Shown: positions 8,501 to 16,057 of the stretch, in pieces
Layout: each line of letters starts with the position of its first letter
Position numbering within the stretch: the first letter of the stretch is position 1
From: Candidatus Cryptobacteroides merdigallinarum
Lineage (GTDB): Bacteria; Bacteroidota; Bacteroidia; Bacteroidales; UBA932
NCBI GenBank assembly: GCA_017694655.1
Contig: JADIMQ010000094.1
Location: 1 to 35,045, forward strand
Direction: 5' to 3'
Length of the DNA stretch: 35,045 nucleotides
Made by a program: the position numbers and the translations under genes
The notes under the pieces: generated by a model
What the model was told of the DNA's origin: nothing
Database searches by the model: none
What the model saw: only the letters and a program-made list of their open reading frames with translations

Positions 8501-9028
8501 TTATCTTTTTATTATACCGTTGTCCATAATCTTCCCGCCACAGGATGTCCAGCGGGCATTCTCCTTCACAATTATCTCCCTCAATGCCTTCCTCGCCCTG
8601 GACAGGATCATCCTTGTCTGGTTTTCCCGTATCCCCAGGATGCCGGCTATCTCATCTGTCCCGAACCCCTCGATATCCTTGAGATGTATCACGGTCCGCT
8701 GCTTTTCCGGCAACCTGCCGATTGCCGTCCTGACCAGCTGCACATCTGTCCATTTTTCCGCCTCCGCAGTCTGGGCAATCTCCGGAAACCCTTCCCGGCT
8801 CACGCTCCTGCGGCTTCTCAACCTGTCTATGCAGGAATTCCGCACCGACCTCATCGCGAAAGCCTCCGGATTCCGCACCTTTTCCAGAGCCGCTCCCATC
8901 CGCCACAGCTTTCCGGCGACATCCTGCACTGCATCCATAGCCTCGTCCCGGTCTCCGAGAAGCGTCCTGGCATAGCGGTACATCCTGTCCCGGACAGGTT
9001 CCGAAAATATGTACAGTTCTTTCCGCAT
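8501..9028 (-). CDS. ECF-type RNA polymerase sigma-70 factor
   Basis: A 175-residue protein when started at the ATG at 9028. The open frame continues upstream to 9412, but that extension overlaps the tgt gene and its promoter and has no family resemblance. Region sigma2 is at about 10-75, with the DEAMDAVQDVAGKLW core (28-42) that contacts RNA polymerase and the -10 element. Region sigma4 is at about 96-153, with a helix-turn-helix at GTDEIAGILGIRENQTRMIL (123-142). It heads the operon sigma/anti-sigma/barrel/DUF4252. It is divergent from tgt with 144 bases between start codons. Such sigma factors generally activate their own operon in response to envelope conditions; no clear recognition site was identified. 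Confidence 0.9.
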   Translation of the reverse strand: MRKELYIFSEPVRDRMYRYARTLLGDRDEAMDAVQDVAGKLWRMGAALEKVRNPEAFAMRSVRNSCIDRLRSRRSVSREGFPEIAQTAEAEKWTDVQLVRTAIGRLPEKQRTVIHLKDIEGFGTDEIAGILGIRENQTRMILSRARKALREIIVKENARWTSCGGKIMDNGIIKR

Positions 9029-9101
9029 TGTTCTATTTCCTATGACGAATATAACACAATAAACGCAACCGGGGAAATGAAGAATCCTGCAAAATTCCGA
9101 A

Positions 9102-9132
9102 TTTGCGGATAGCCATTTTCTTATTATCTTTG
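9102..9132 (+). promoter_or_regulatory. Bacteroidetes-type promoter for tgt-lpt
   Basis: TTTG at 9102-9105 and TATCTTTG at 9125-9132 are exactly 19 bases apart, matching the Bacteroidetes sigma-ABfr consensus TTTG/TAnnTTTG. Transcription should start near 9138, leaving a leader of about 35 bases before the tgt ATG at 9173. Confidence 0.8.
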
Positions 9133-9172
9133 CAGGTCCGAAACTTCCCTTTGGGGATGAACATCTGGTAAA

Positions 9173-10303
9173 ATGAAATTTGTCAAGACAGCCACAGACC
9201 CCGGATCCTGCGCACGGTGCGGAACCATCACCACAGACCACGGACAGATAGAGACACCTATCTTCATGCCTGTGGGGACGGTAGGTTCGGTGAAAGGGAT
9301 CTACCACAGGGACCTGGAAGAGGACATAAAGGCCGAAATCATCCTCGGCAACACCTACCACCTCTACCTCAGGCCAGGCCTCGACATACTCAAGGCTGCG
9401 GGCGGACTGCACAAGTTCATCTCATGGGACCGCCCGATACTGACCGACAGCGGCGGATACCAGGTATTCTCACTCTCCCCCATCAGGAAGCTCACCCCGG
9501 ACGGGTGCACATTCTCCTCCCACATAGACGGCTCGAGGCATACGTTCACTCCGGAAAACAACGTGGACACCCAGAGGATAATCGGCGGGGACATCATAAT
9601 GGCCCTGGACGAGTGCACACCGGGGGACGCCAGCTTCGAATATGCCCGGAAGTCGCTCGAGCTCACAGAGTCATGGCTCCGGCGCTGCATAAGGCATTTC
9701 GACGAGACCGAACCGCTCTACGGATATTCACAGACATTCTTCCCCATCGTACAGGGCTGCGTATACCCGGAACTCAGGAAAAGGGCAGCCGAATCCGCCG
9801 CCTCCTTCGACCGTGAAGGCTACGCCATAGGCGGACTTTCCGTCGGAGAACCGACCGAGAAGATGTACGAGATGCTCGAAGTAGTGTGCCCGATACTTCC
9901 CGACGACCGGCCGAGATACCTCATGGGGGTAGGCACCCCGGCCAACATCCTCGAGGGGATAGCCCGGGGAGTGGACATGTTCGACTGCGTAATGCCCACC
10001 AGGAACGGCAGGAACGGTATGCTCTTCACATGGAACGGCATCATGAACATGAGAAACCGCAAATGGGCCGACGACTTCTCCCCGCTCGACCCGGAAGGGA
10101 CATCATTCGTGGACAGGACATACAGCAAGGCATACCTCCGCCACCTTTTCATCGCCGGGGAGATATTCGCGGGGCAGATAGCGAGCGAGCACAACCTGGC
10201 ATTCTACCTGGACCTGGTGAGGGAAGCCCGCAGGCACATCAGGGCCGGAGACTTCAGGCAATGGAAAGACGAGACCGTACGTAGAATAATGACAAGACTT
10301 TAG
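9173..10303 (+). CDS. tgt: Queuine tRNA-ribosyltransferase
   Basis: A 376-residue tRNA-guanine transglycosylase, which exchanges guanine at the wobble position (G34) of GUN tRNAs for a queuosine precursor. Catalytic aspartates are visible in TDSGGYQ (D92, substrate base binding) and FDCVMPTRNGRNG (nucleophile D271). Gly-rich GGLSVGEP (220-227) is also typical. The C-terminal zinc site of most bacterial enzymes (CxCxxC...H) is changed: where the cysteines should be the sequence reads PEGTSFVDRTYSKAYLRHL (307-325), so the three Cys become Gly309, Ser311 and Asp314 while His324 remains. From memory this is a lineage trait of Bacteroidetes enzymes. The gene is followed after 3 bases by an LptF/LptG permease gene. 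The start ATG follows a well-placed promoter. Confidence 0.95.
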   Translation: MKFVKTATDPGSCARCGTITTDHGQIETPIFMPVGTVGSVKGIYHRDLEEDIKAEIILGNTYHLYLRPGLDILKAAGGLHKFISWDRPILTDSGGYQVFSLSPIRKLTPDGCTFSSHIDGSRHTFTPENNVDTQRIIGGDIIMALDECTPGDASFEYARKSLELTESWLRRCIRHFDETEPLYGYSQTFFPIVQGCVYPELRKRAAESAASFDREGYAIGGLSVGEPTEKMYEMLEVVCPILPDDRPRYLMGVGTPANILEGIARGVDMFDCVMPTRNGRNGMLFTWNGIMNMRNRKWADDFSPLDPEGTSFVDRTYSKAYLRHLFIAGEIFAGQIASEHNLAFYLDLVREARRHIRAGDFRQWKDETVRRIMTRL

Positions 10304-10306
10304 GAA

Positions 10307-11407
10307 ATGAGACAGCTGGACCTGAAGCCGAGACTGCTCGACTTGTACATAATAAAGAAATTCATCTCGACATTCTTCGTTGCCCTGATACTCATCATCG
10401 GCATCGTCATCATCTTCGACATAAGCGAGAAGATCGACGACTTCGTCAGCAAGGAAGCCCCGCTGAAAGCCATTGTATTCGACTACTACTTCAACTTCAT
10501 CCCGTACTTCATGAACATGTTCAGCGCCCTGTTCGTGTTCATAACCGTGATATTCTTCACCTCGAAGATGGCCGCCAACTCCGAGATCATAGCAATACTC
10601 TCCTGCGGGGTCAGCTTCCACCGGATGATGGTACCGTACATAGTCTCGGCGACCCTCATCGCCATATTCTCGCTGTGCCTCAACCTGTTCATAATCCCGA
10701 ACTCCAACAAGGAGCTCGTGCAGTTCGAGAACAAGTACCTGAAGTCCAACACAGCCAACAGCAACCGCAACATCCACTACCAGATATCCCCGGGGGAATT
10801 CGTCTACGTGGAATCCTTCAGCTCCTGGAACAACACTGCCTACCGGTTCACCCTCGAGAAAATAGAGGATAACCAGCTTGTGTCCAAGCTGTCGGCGGAG
10901 ACGGCAGTATGGGACACCACCTTCAGCGGATGGAGGCTGAAGAAATATTTCATAAGGGACTATACCAACTCCCTCGAGGACAGGATCCGCAGCGGGGCCC
11001 AGCTCGACACCGTAATAAACCTGACCGTCACCGACTTCTACATGAAGAAGAACACCATAGAGTCCCTGAACTACAAGGAGCTCAACCAGCTCATAGAGAC
11101 CCAGAAGATGCGAGGCGACGCCAACATCAAGGACGCCCTGATAGAGAAGCACAAACGCTTCGCCATGCCGTTCTCCGCCTTCATCCTGACCATAATGGGA
11201 GTAGCACTGTCTTCAAAGAAGCGGCGTGGGGGAATCGGCTGGAACATAGGCATCGGCATAGCCCTGAGCTTCTCCTACATACTGTTCCAGCGTTTCAGCG
11301 AAATGTTCGTATATACCGGGGTCATGTCACCAGGATGGGCGCTGTGGACGCCTAACTTCCTTTATGCGGTCATTGCCGGGGTGCTCTACAAGATAGCACC
11401 TAAATAA
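10307..11407 (+). CDS. LptF/LptG-family lipopolysaccharide export permease
   Basis: A 366-residue inner-membrane protein of the YjgP/YjgQ family. In the Lpt machine, LptF and LptG form the transmembrane part of the ABC transporter that extracts LPS from the inner membrane. Helices are visible at about 19-38, 62-85, 107-130 near the N-terminus and three more after about residue 275, separated by a periplasmic jellyroll-like domain (about 140-270). The motif LLDLYIIKKFISTFF at the start is characteristic. Sequence cannot decide between LptF and LptG, and Bacteroidetes copies are often annotated as either. It starts 3 bases after tgt and is almost certainly co-transcribed with it. It is convergent with the phosphohexomutase gene with only 10 bases between the stops and no visible hairpin. 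Confidence 0.88.
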   Translation: MRQLDLKPRLLDLYIIKKFISTFFVALILIIGIVIIFDISEKIDDFVSKEAPLKAIVFDYYFNFIPYFMNMFSALFVFITVIFFTSKMAANSEIIAILSCGVSFHRMMVPYIVSATLIAIFSLCLNLFIIPNSNKELVQFENKYLKSNTANSNRNIHYQISPGEFVYVESFSSWNNTAYRFTLEKIEDNQLVSKLSAETAVWDTTFSGWRLKKYFIRDYTNSLEDRIRSGAQLDTVINLTVTDFYMKKNTIESLNYKELNQLIETQKMRGDANIKDALIEKHKRFAMPFSAFILTIMGVALSSKKRRGGIGWNIGIGIALSFSYILFQRFSEMFVYTGVMSPGWALWTPNFLYAVIAGVLYKIAPK

Positions 11408-11417
11408 CAAAGGCAGG

Positions 11418-12782
11418 CTACCCTTCCTGTACCGCCCCAAATTTTTCCGAAAGAAGTTTGCGGACAGCCGAAACCTTTTCGGCAAGAAGGTCATCAGAGA
11501 CTGCCTCACAGATAAAGCGGAGGTACGGCTCGGTGTTAGAAGGGCGGATATTGAACCACCAGTCCTCGAATTCGACCCGGTAGCCGTCAAAGTCCATCAT
11601 TGCGGAAGGTTTTTCCAAGGCAGTGAAATAATCCCGGACTGCATCCATGGCACCCTGCTTGTCCTCGAGCCTGAAATTTATCTCCCCGGAATTGCGGTAT
11701 CTCGCTATGCGGGATATGAGGCCGCTGACAGATATGCCCTTCCTTTTCATCCGGGCGACGACATCCAGGATTAGGATGGATGCCAGCAGCCCGCTGTCCG
11801 AGTAGAAGAAGTCACGGAAATAGTAATGTCCCGCCAGCTCTCCGCCGAAAATGCCGTCAAGTTCCCTGAGTTTCCTCGCGGCAAAGGCCCGGCCGACCTT
11901 CCACGTTGACATCTCCGCGCCCATCGGCACAAGATATTCCCCGACGGCCTTGGAGCTTCTTATATCCTGGAGCACAATACCCTTCTCTCCCCTGCCCTCG
12001 AGGAAATAATGTCCGAGCACGGCTATCATCAGGTCCGGGGAAATGAAGTCCCCGTTCTCGTCCACGAACATGACCCTGTCGGCGTCCCCGTCATATATCA
12101 CACCGATATCGGCACGGGTCTCCCTTACAAGGTTCTTCAGGGCTACCACGTTGGCAGGCACCAGGGGATTGGGCTCATGGTTCGGGAAACTGCCGTCCAT
12201 GGTGTCGAAAATATATGACGGCCCGTCGCCGAAAAGGTCCCTTGCGAACAGGGTGGCCATGCCGTTTGACAGGTCGAAAGCTATCTTCAGCCCGCTGTAG
12301 TCCTCCCTGTAGCCCTTGAGGAACTCCAGATACTCCTTGCGGATATCCATCGGATATACTGACCCCTTCCTGGAGGCAGGCACACAGGGCCGTCCTTCGT
12401 CTATCCATTCCTTTATCTGCCCGAGACCGTTGTCGAGCCCCACCGGGAGGGCATTCTCCATGGAGACCTTCATACCGTTGTAGACGGCCGGGTTATGCGA
12501 AGCAGTAATCTGCACCGAGGCCCTGAAGCCATAGCGTGCCGTCCCGAAATATACAAGGGGCGTGGTGCTCAGGCCCAGGTCATATACATCGGCCCCGGCA
12601 TCGGTCACCCCAGACACGAGGGCCTCATGTATCTCCGGGGAAGAGACCCTGCAGTCCCTGCCCACAAGCACCTTGCCGGCCCCGAGAAGCCCCGGTATGA
12701 AATAGCCCACACGGTAGGCCGTATCCTTGTCGAAATCCACATTGTAGATTCCCCTTATATCATAGGCATGAAAAGCTCCCAT
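11418..12782 (-). CDS. Phosphomannomutase/phosphoglucomutase
   Basis: An alpha-D-phosphohexomutase that interconverts sugar 1- and 6-phosphates for envelope polysaccharide precursors. I place the start at the ATG at 12782 (454 residues, opening MGAFHAYDIRG as usual for the family) rather than at the upstream TTG at 12791. Numbering from that TTG, the phosphoserine loop is TASHNP (96-101), the Mg2+ loop DGDADRV (234-240), the sugar-binding loop GGELAGHYYF follows near residue 320, and the C-terminal phosphate loop is RPSNTEP. All four catalytic loops are intact. The gene follows def after 20 bases and closes a ruvX-def-mutase operon. The choice between mannose and glucose specificity cannot be made from sequence; this group is often bifunctional. 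Confidence 0.92.
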   Translation of the reverse strand: MGAFHAYDIRGIYNVDFDKDTAYRVGYFIPGLLGAGKVLVGRDCRVSSPEIHEALVSGVTDAGADVYDLGLSTTPLVYFGTARYGFRASVQITASHNPAVYNGMKVSMENALPVGLDNGLGQIKEWIDEGRPCVPASRKGSVYPMDIRKEYLEFLKGYREDYSGLKIAFDLSNGMATLFARDLFGDGPSYIFDTMDGSFPNHEPNPLVPANVVALKNLVRETRADIGVIYDGDADRVMFVDENGDFISPDLMIAVLGHYFLEGRGEKGIVLQDIRSSKAVGEYLVPMGAEMSTWKVGRAFAARKLRELDGIFGGELAGHYYFRDFFYSDSGLLASILILDVVARMKRKGISVSGLISRIARYRNSGEINFRLEDKQGAMDAVRDYFTALEKPSAMMDFDGYRVEFEDWWFNIRPSNTEPYLRFICEAVSDDLLAEKVSAVRKLLSEKFGAVQEG

Positions 12783-12802
12783 ATACAGCAATATATTATA
12801 AA

Positions 12803-13357
12803 TCAGTCTATTTTCGTCTTATACCTCGCCGATACCTTGCCCCTGGAGATATTGGCCAGCTTGCGGGCTATCATCTTCCTCCGGATTGGGGCGACCCTAT
12901 CCACGAACATCTTCCCGTCGAGGTGGTCCAGCTCATGCTGCACCATACGGCAGGCGAACTTGTCGAACTCCTCCGAGACCTTCTCGAAGTCCTCATTGTA
13001 ATATTCCACCGTAATCTTCTCCGGGCGCCTCACTTCCGCATATATTCCCGGAACGCTCAAGCAGCCCTCCGAATACTCGCACTGGGTCTTGCTCTCCTGT
13101 GTGACCACCGGATTTATCATGACCCTGTGGAAATCCTTCAGGTAAGGATAAGTCTCCACAAGTTCCCGTCCATCGACTATAAGCACCCTTGACGGCACCC
13201 CTACCTGCGGGGCGGCAAGGCCGCATCCGTCGGCATAGGCGAGTGTCTCCTTCATGTCAGAGACCAGGGCCCTGATCTCGTCCTTCTTTTCCAGATCGGC
13301 TTCCGCTGCAGGTTCCCTCAGGACCCCGGAGCCATATAAAAATATAGGTAATTTCAT
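12803..13357 (-). CDS. def: Peptide deformylase
   Basis: A 184-residue metal-dependent amidase that removes the N-formyl group from nascent proteins. I start at the ATG at 13357, preceded by AAGGAA; the open frame continues to a TTG at 13375, which is less likely. Motif 1 GCGLAAPQVG (44-53), motif 2 EGCLSVPG (97-104, Cys ligand) and motif 3 QHELDH (140-145, two His ligands and the catalytic Glu) are all intact. The length is typical. It sits between ruvX (43 bases upstream) and the phosphohexomutase, in the same direction, and is likely part of one transcript. Confidence 0.95.
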   Translation of the reverse strand: MKLPIFLYGSGVLREPAAEADLEKKDEIRALVSDMKETLAYADGCGLAAPQVGVPSRVLIVDGRELVETYPYLKDFHRVMINPVVTQESKTQCEYSEGCLSVPGIYAEVRRPEKITVEYYNEDFEKVSEEFDKFACRMVQHELDHLDGKMFVDRVAPIRRKMIARKLANISRGKVSARYKTKID

Positions 13358-13400
13358 TTCCTTAAAAATATTCAAAAGTCATTCATTGTCCCCTGCCCGG

Positions 13401-13892
13401 CTACCTGTGCCTGCGCCGGCCGGAATTCATGGACAGGTTGTCCGGGACCTCCTCCGGTGCCATTCCGGTGCAGTGGCCTCCAGCCTTGCGGTCCATGTAG
13501 CTCTGCAGGATAATGGCCGCGCTGATCCTGTCCACCGAGGCCTTGTCCCTCCTGTCACTGGCCTTCATCCCGCCGTCGATCATGGCCCTGTGCGCAAGGA
13601 CGGACGTGAAGCGCTCGTCCTCCGTCACCACCGGGACCCCCGGGAAGTTCTTCTCCAAAGCCTTGATGAAGGCCTCCACGTCCCTGGCTGCCTCGGAAGG
13701 GGTACCGTCAGTATTCATGGGATAGCCGACGACAAAAAGGACGACATTCTCTTTTTCCGCATAATTTTTAAGATAATCTATTATCTTTGCAGAATGTACC
13801 GTATCCAATGCGGATGCAAAGATACCGAGCGGGTCGCTGACAGCTACCCCGACCCGTTTCCTGCCGTAGTCTATACCTATGATCCTGTCCAT
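13401..13892 (-). CDS. ruvX: RuvX/YqgF Holliday-junction resolvase-like nuclease
   Basis: A 163-residue protein of the YqgF family, which adopts an RNase H fold and acts in pre-16S rRNA 5'-end processing and possibly junction resolution. The N-terminal GIDYGRKRVGVAVSDP (6-21, catalytic D8), a middle TEDERFTS (90-97, E91) and the C-terminal KASVDRISAAIILQSY (117-132, D121) carry the three acidic metal ligands. A short tail ending in RRRHR is extra. It starts the ruvX-def-mutase operon and is divergent from the M23 peptidase gene, with 141 bases between start codons. A TACCTTTG box sits only 8 bases before its ATG, so the message may have almost no leader. Confidence 0.93.
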   Translation of the reverse strand: MDRIIGIDYGRKRVGVAVSDPLGIFASALDTVHSAKIIDYLKNYAEKENVVLFVVGYPMNTDGTPSEAARDVEAFIKALEKNFPGVPVVTEDERFTSVLAHRAMIDGGMKASDRRDKASVDRISAAIILQSYMDRKAGGHCTGMAPEEVPDNLSMNSGRRRHR

Positions 13893-13900
13893 ATCGGGTA

Positions 13901-13908
13901 CAAAGGTA
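13901..13908 (-). promoter_or_regulatory. Likely -7 box of the ruvX promoter
   Basis: On the minus strand this reads TACCTTTG, a full match to TAnnTTTG. The expected -33 position reads TTCA rather than TTTG, so the promoter is only half convincing. Its 3' end is 8 bases from the ruvX ATG (13892). Confidence 0.45.
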
Positions 13909-14033
13909 ACAAATTATGCGGATTCCGTGAACTTAATTTTTCAAGGGGAGCCGGACAGACTGCGGGAGGGCCCGAGGGAGACAGGGCAGTGAAGGAGAGG
14001 AGACGGTGAAGCATCCGCCGGACAGACACCGAT

Positions 14034-14879
14034 ATGCAGAACAAGACAGACAGAATCAAGAATTTCCGGCTCACGCTCGTGGATGACGAGACGCACAAGC
14101 CCATACTGGTTACACGTTTCACGAGGACAACCTTCCTTGTATCGGCAGTCATGGCTGCAGCCGCCCTCTGCCTCATATTCTACATGCTTGTGGCATTCAC
14201 CCCGGTCAGGACGCTTATTCCGGGCTACCCTGACGCCAGGGCCAAGCGGGCCGCCATACAGAACGCCATGAAGATAGACTCCCTCGAGATGATAGTCTCG
14301 CGGTGGGAGCTATACTCCGAAAACCTGCGGCGTATCCTGGACGGGGAAGAGCCCATAAGGATAGACAGCCTTGTCAGGAAAATCGCAGAAAGCGACCGGC
14401 AGGAGATTTCCGAACGGGAAATACGTGAAAGGGACTCCATCCTCCGGATGAATGTCGCCGAGGAGGAGCAGTTCAGCCTGTCTCTGGCCGAGGGGCGCAA
14501 CCTGCATATCGAGGGGATGCACTTCTTCTGCCCGCTGAAAGGCGTCGTATCCCAGGGCTATGACCCGGCGATACATCCGTTCGTGGACATCACGGCCCCG
14601 GCCAACTCCATGGTGTTCGCGGTCCTCGACGGGTCGGTCATCTACTCCGGGTGGAGCGACGACTCCGGGTACACGATCCAGATACAGCACTCAAACGACA
14701 TAGTCTCCATATACAAGCACAACCAGAAACTGCTGAAGGCAGTGGGAGACAGGGTGACGGCCGGTGACCCGATAGCCGTCGTCGGCAACACGGGAACCCT
14801 CACCACGGGAGACCACCTGCATTTCGAGCTATGGTACAGGGGCGAAGCTGTGGACCCCACCAGATACATCAACTTTTAG
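14034..14879 (+). CDS. Membrane-anchored M23 (LytM-type) peptidase
   Basis: A 281-residue protein with a cytoplasmic N-terminus, one transmembrane helix (about 33-55), a charged region likely to be coiled-coil (about 70-150, rich in Glu, Arg and Ser) and a C-terminal M23 domain (about 163-281). The zinc ligands and catalytic residues appear complete: H181 and D185 in HPFVD, and H261 and H263 in GDHLHFE, plus H229 in YKHNQ. It could therefore be an active peptidoglycan endopeptidase, unlike many regulatory LytM proteins that lack ligands. It faces the periplasm and probably works on cell-wall remodelling. It is followed by dxr after 5 bases and then rseP, forming one operon. The 141-base gap upstream to ruvX holds its promoter, but I see no convincing plus-strand box. 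Confidence 0.88.
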   Translation: MQNKTDRIKNFRLTLVDDETHKPILVTRFTRTTFLVSAVMAAAALCLIFYMLVAFTPVRTLIPGYPDARAKRAAIQNAMKIDSLEMIVSRWELYSENLRRILDGEEPIRIDSLVRKIAESDRQEISEREIRERDSILRMNVAEEEQFSLSLAEGRNLHIEGMHFFCPLKGVVSQGYDPAIHPFVDITAPANSMVFAVLDGSVIYSGWSDDSGYTIQIQHSNDIVSIYKHNQKLLKAVGDRVTAGDPIAVVGNTGTLTTGDHLHFELWYRGEAVDPTRYINF

Positions 14880-14884
14880 TCTAA

Positions 14885-16057
14885 ATGGAAAAGAGACGGA
14901 TAGCGATACTCGGCTCGACAGGCTCCATCGGCAGGCAGGCCCTCGATGTGGTACGCCAGCACAGGGACCTTTTCGAAGTTGAGCTTCTCACGGCCAACAA
15001 CAGCAGTGACCTCCTGATAGAGCAGGCCATAGAGTTCGAGGCCAACAACGTGGTAATCTGCAACGAGAAGAAGTACGGGGAAGTGGCCGACGCCCTCCAG
15101 CCGCGGCTCATCAAGGTGTTCGCCGGCATGAAATCCGTATGCGACCTCGTGTCCGGCGGAGACATGGACATAGTCCTTACGGCAATGGTCGGGTTCAGCG
15201 GACTCGAATCCACTGTGGCGGCCCTGGAATCCGGGAAGATCATAGCCCTTGCAAACAAGGAGACGCTTGTCGCCGCAGGAGGCATAGTCACCGGCCTGGC
15301 CAGGAAAAACGGCACCGCCATACTCCCGGTGGACTCGGAGCATTCGGCCATTTTCCAGTGCCTCCAGGGCTCTTACGGGGCAAGGCTCACTAAAATACAC
15401 CTGACAGCTTCCGGCGGACCGTTCAGGACCTGGGAGAAGGAAAAGATTGCCGGGGTTTCCAAGGAGGCCGCCCTGAAGCACCCGAGATGGAACATGGGCA
15501 GCAAGGTGACCATAGACTCGGCCACCATGATGAACAAGGGGCTTGAAGTGATTGAGGCAAAGTGGCTTTTCGGGGTGGAGCCGGACAGGATAGAGGTGGT
15601 GGTGCATCCGCAGTCCATCATACACTCCATGGTGGAGTTCGAGGACGGGGCAGTCATTGCGCAACTCGGGCATCCGGACATGAGGGAGCCGATACAGTAT
15701 GCCCTCTCCTACCCCGACAGGCTCCCGCTCGACAACAGGAAACTGGATTTCGCGGCACTCGGGGAGCTGACCTTCTCCGCCCCGGACACGGACAGGTTCC
15801 CGGCCCTCGCGCTTGCATACCGGGCCATAGGGATGGGAGGCAACATGCCTTGTATAATGAACGCTGCGAACGAGGTTGCTGTCCGGGCCTTCCTTGAGGA
15901 CAGGACCGGATTCTACGACATCAGCGACATAATCGCGGAAACCATGGATGGCGTGGATTTTGTTAAGGAGCCGGACCTTGACACGATTTACATGACAAAC
16001 AGCGAGGCCCTGGCGAAGGCCGGGGAAATCCTATTAAAACATTCCAGAAAGAAATGA
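14885..16057 (+). CDS. dxr: 1-deoxy-D-xylulose 5-phosphate reductoisomerase
   Basis: A 390-residue enzyme that turns DXP into 2-C-methyl-D-erythritol 4-phosphate with NADPH, the first committed step of the MEP isoprenoid pathway. The NADPH-binding GSTGSIG is at 10-16, NKET at 124-127, the metal-binding VDSEHSAIFQ at 149-158 (D150, E152) and the active-site loop TASGGPFR near residue 175. Length and motifs are typical. It lies 5 bases after the M23 gene, and its TGA overlaps the ATG of rseP by 4 bases, so translation is coupled. A dxr-rseP pair is a common arrangement in bacteria. Confidence 0.96.
   Translation: MEKRRIAILGSTGSIGRQALDVVRQHRDLFEVELLTANNSSDLLIEQAIEFEANNVVICNEKKYGEVADALQPRLIKVFAGMKSVCDLVSGGDMDIVLTAMVGFSGLESTVAALESGKIIALANKETLVAAGGIVTGLARKNGTAILPVDSEHSAIFQCLQGSYGARLTKIHLTASGGPFRTWEKEKIAGVSKEAALKHPRWNMGSKVTIDSATMMNKGLEVIEAKWLFGVEPDRIEVVVHPQSIIHSMVEFEDGAVIAQLGHPDMREPIQYALSYPDRLPLDNRKLDFAALGELTFSAPDTDRFPALALAYRAIGMGGNMPCIMNAANEVAVRAFLEDRTGFYDISDIIAETMDGVDFVKEPDLDTIYMTNSEALAKAGEILLKHSRKK

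Noticed and set aside
9029..9412. N-terminal extension of the sigma factor
   Set aside because: It overlaps tgt and its promoter, and the sigma2 domain starts right after the ATG at 9028.
10103..11152. 349-residue minus-strand frame
   Set aside because: It covers the end of tgt and the Lpt permease in antisense; its composition is Val/Tyr/Glu-rich with no domain.
13782..13789. Plus-strand TATCTTTG inside ruvX as the promoter of the M23 operon
   Set aside because: The -7 box is perfect, but no TTTG is at -33 and it lies about 245 bases upstream inside another gene; support is too weak.
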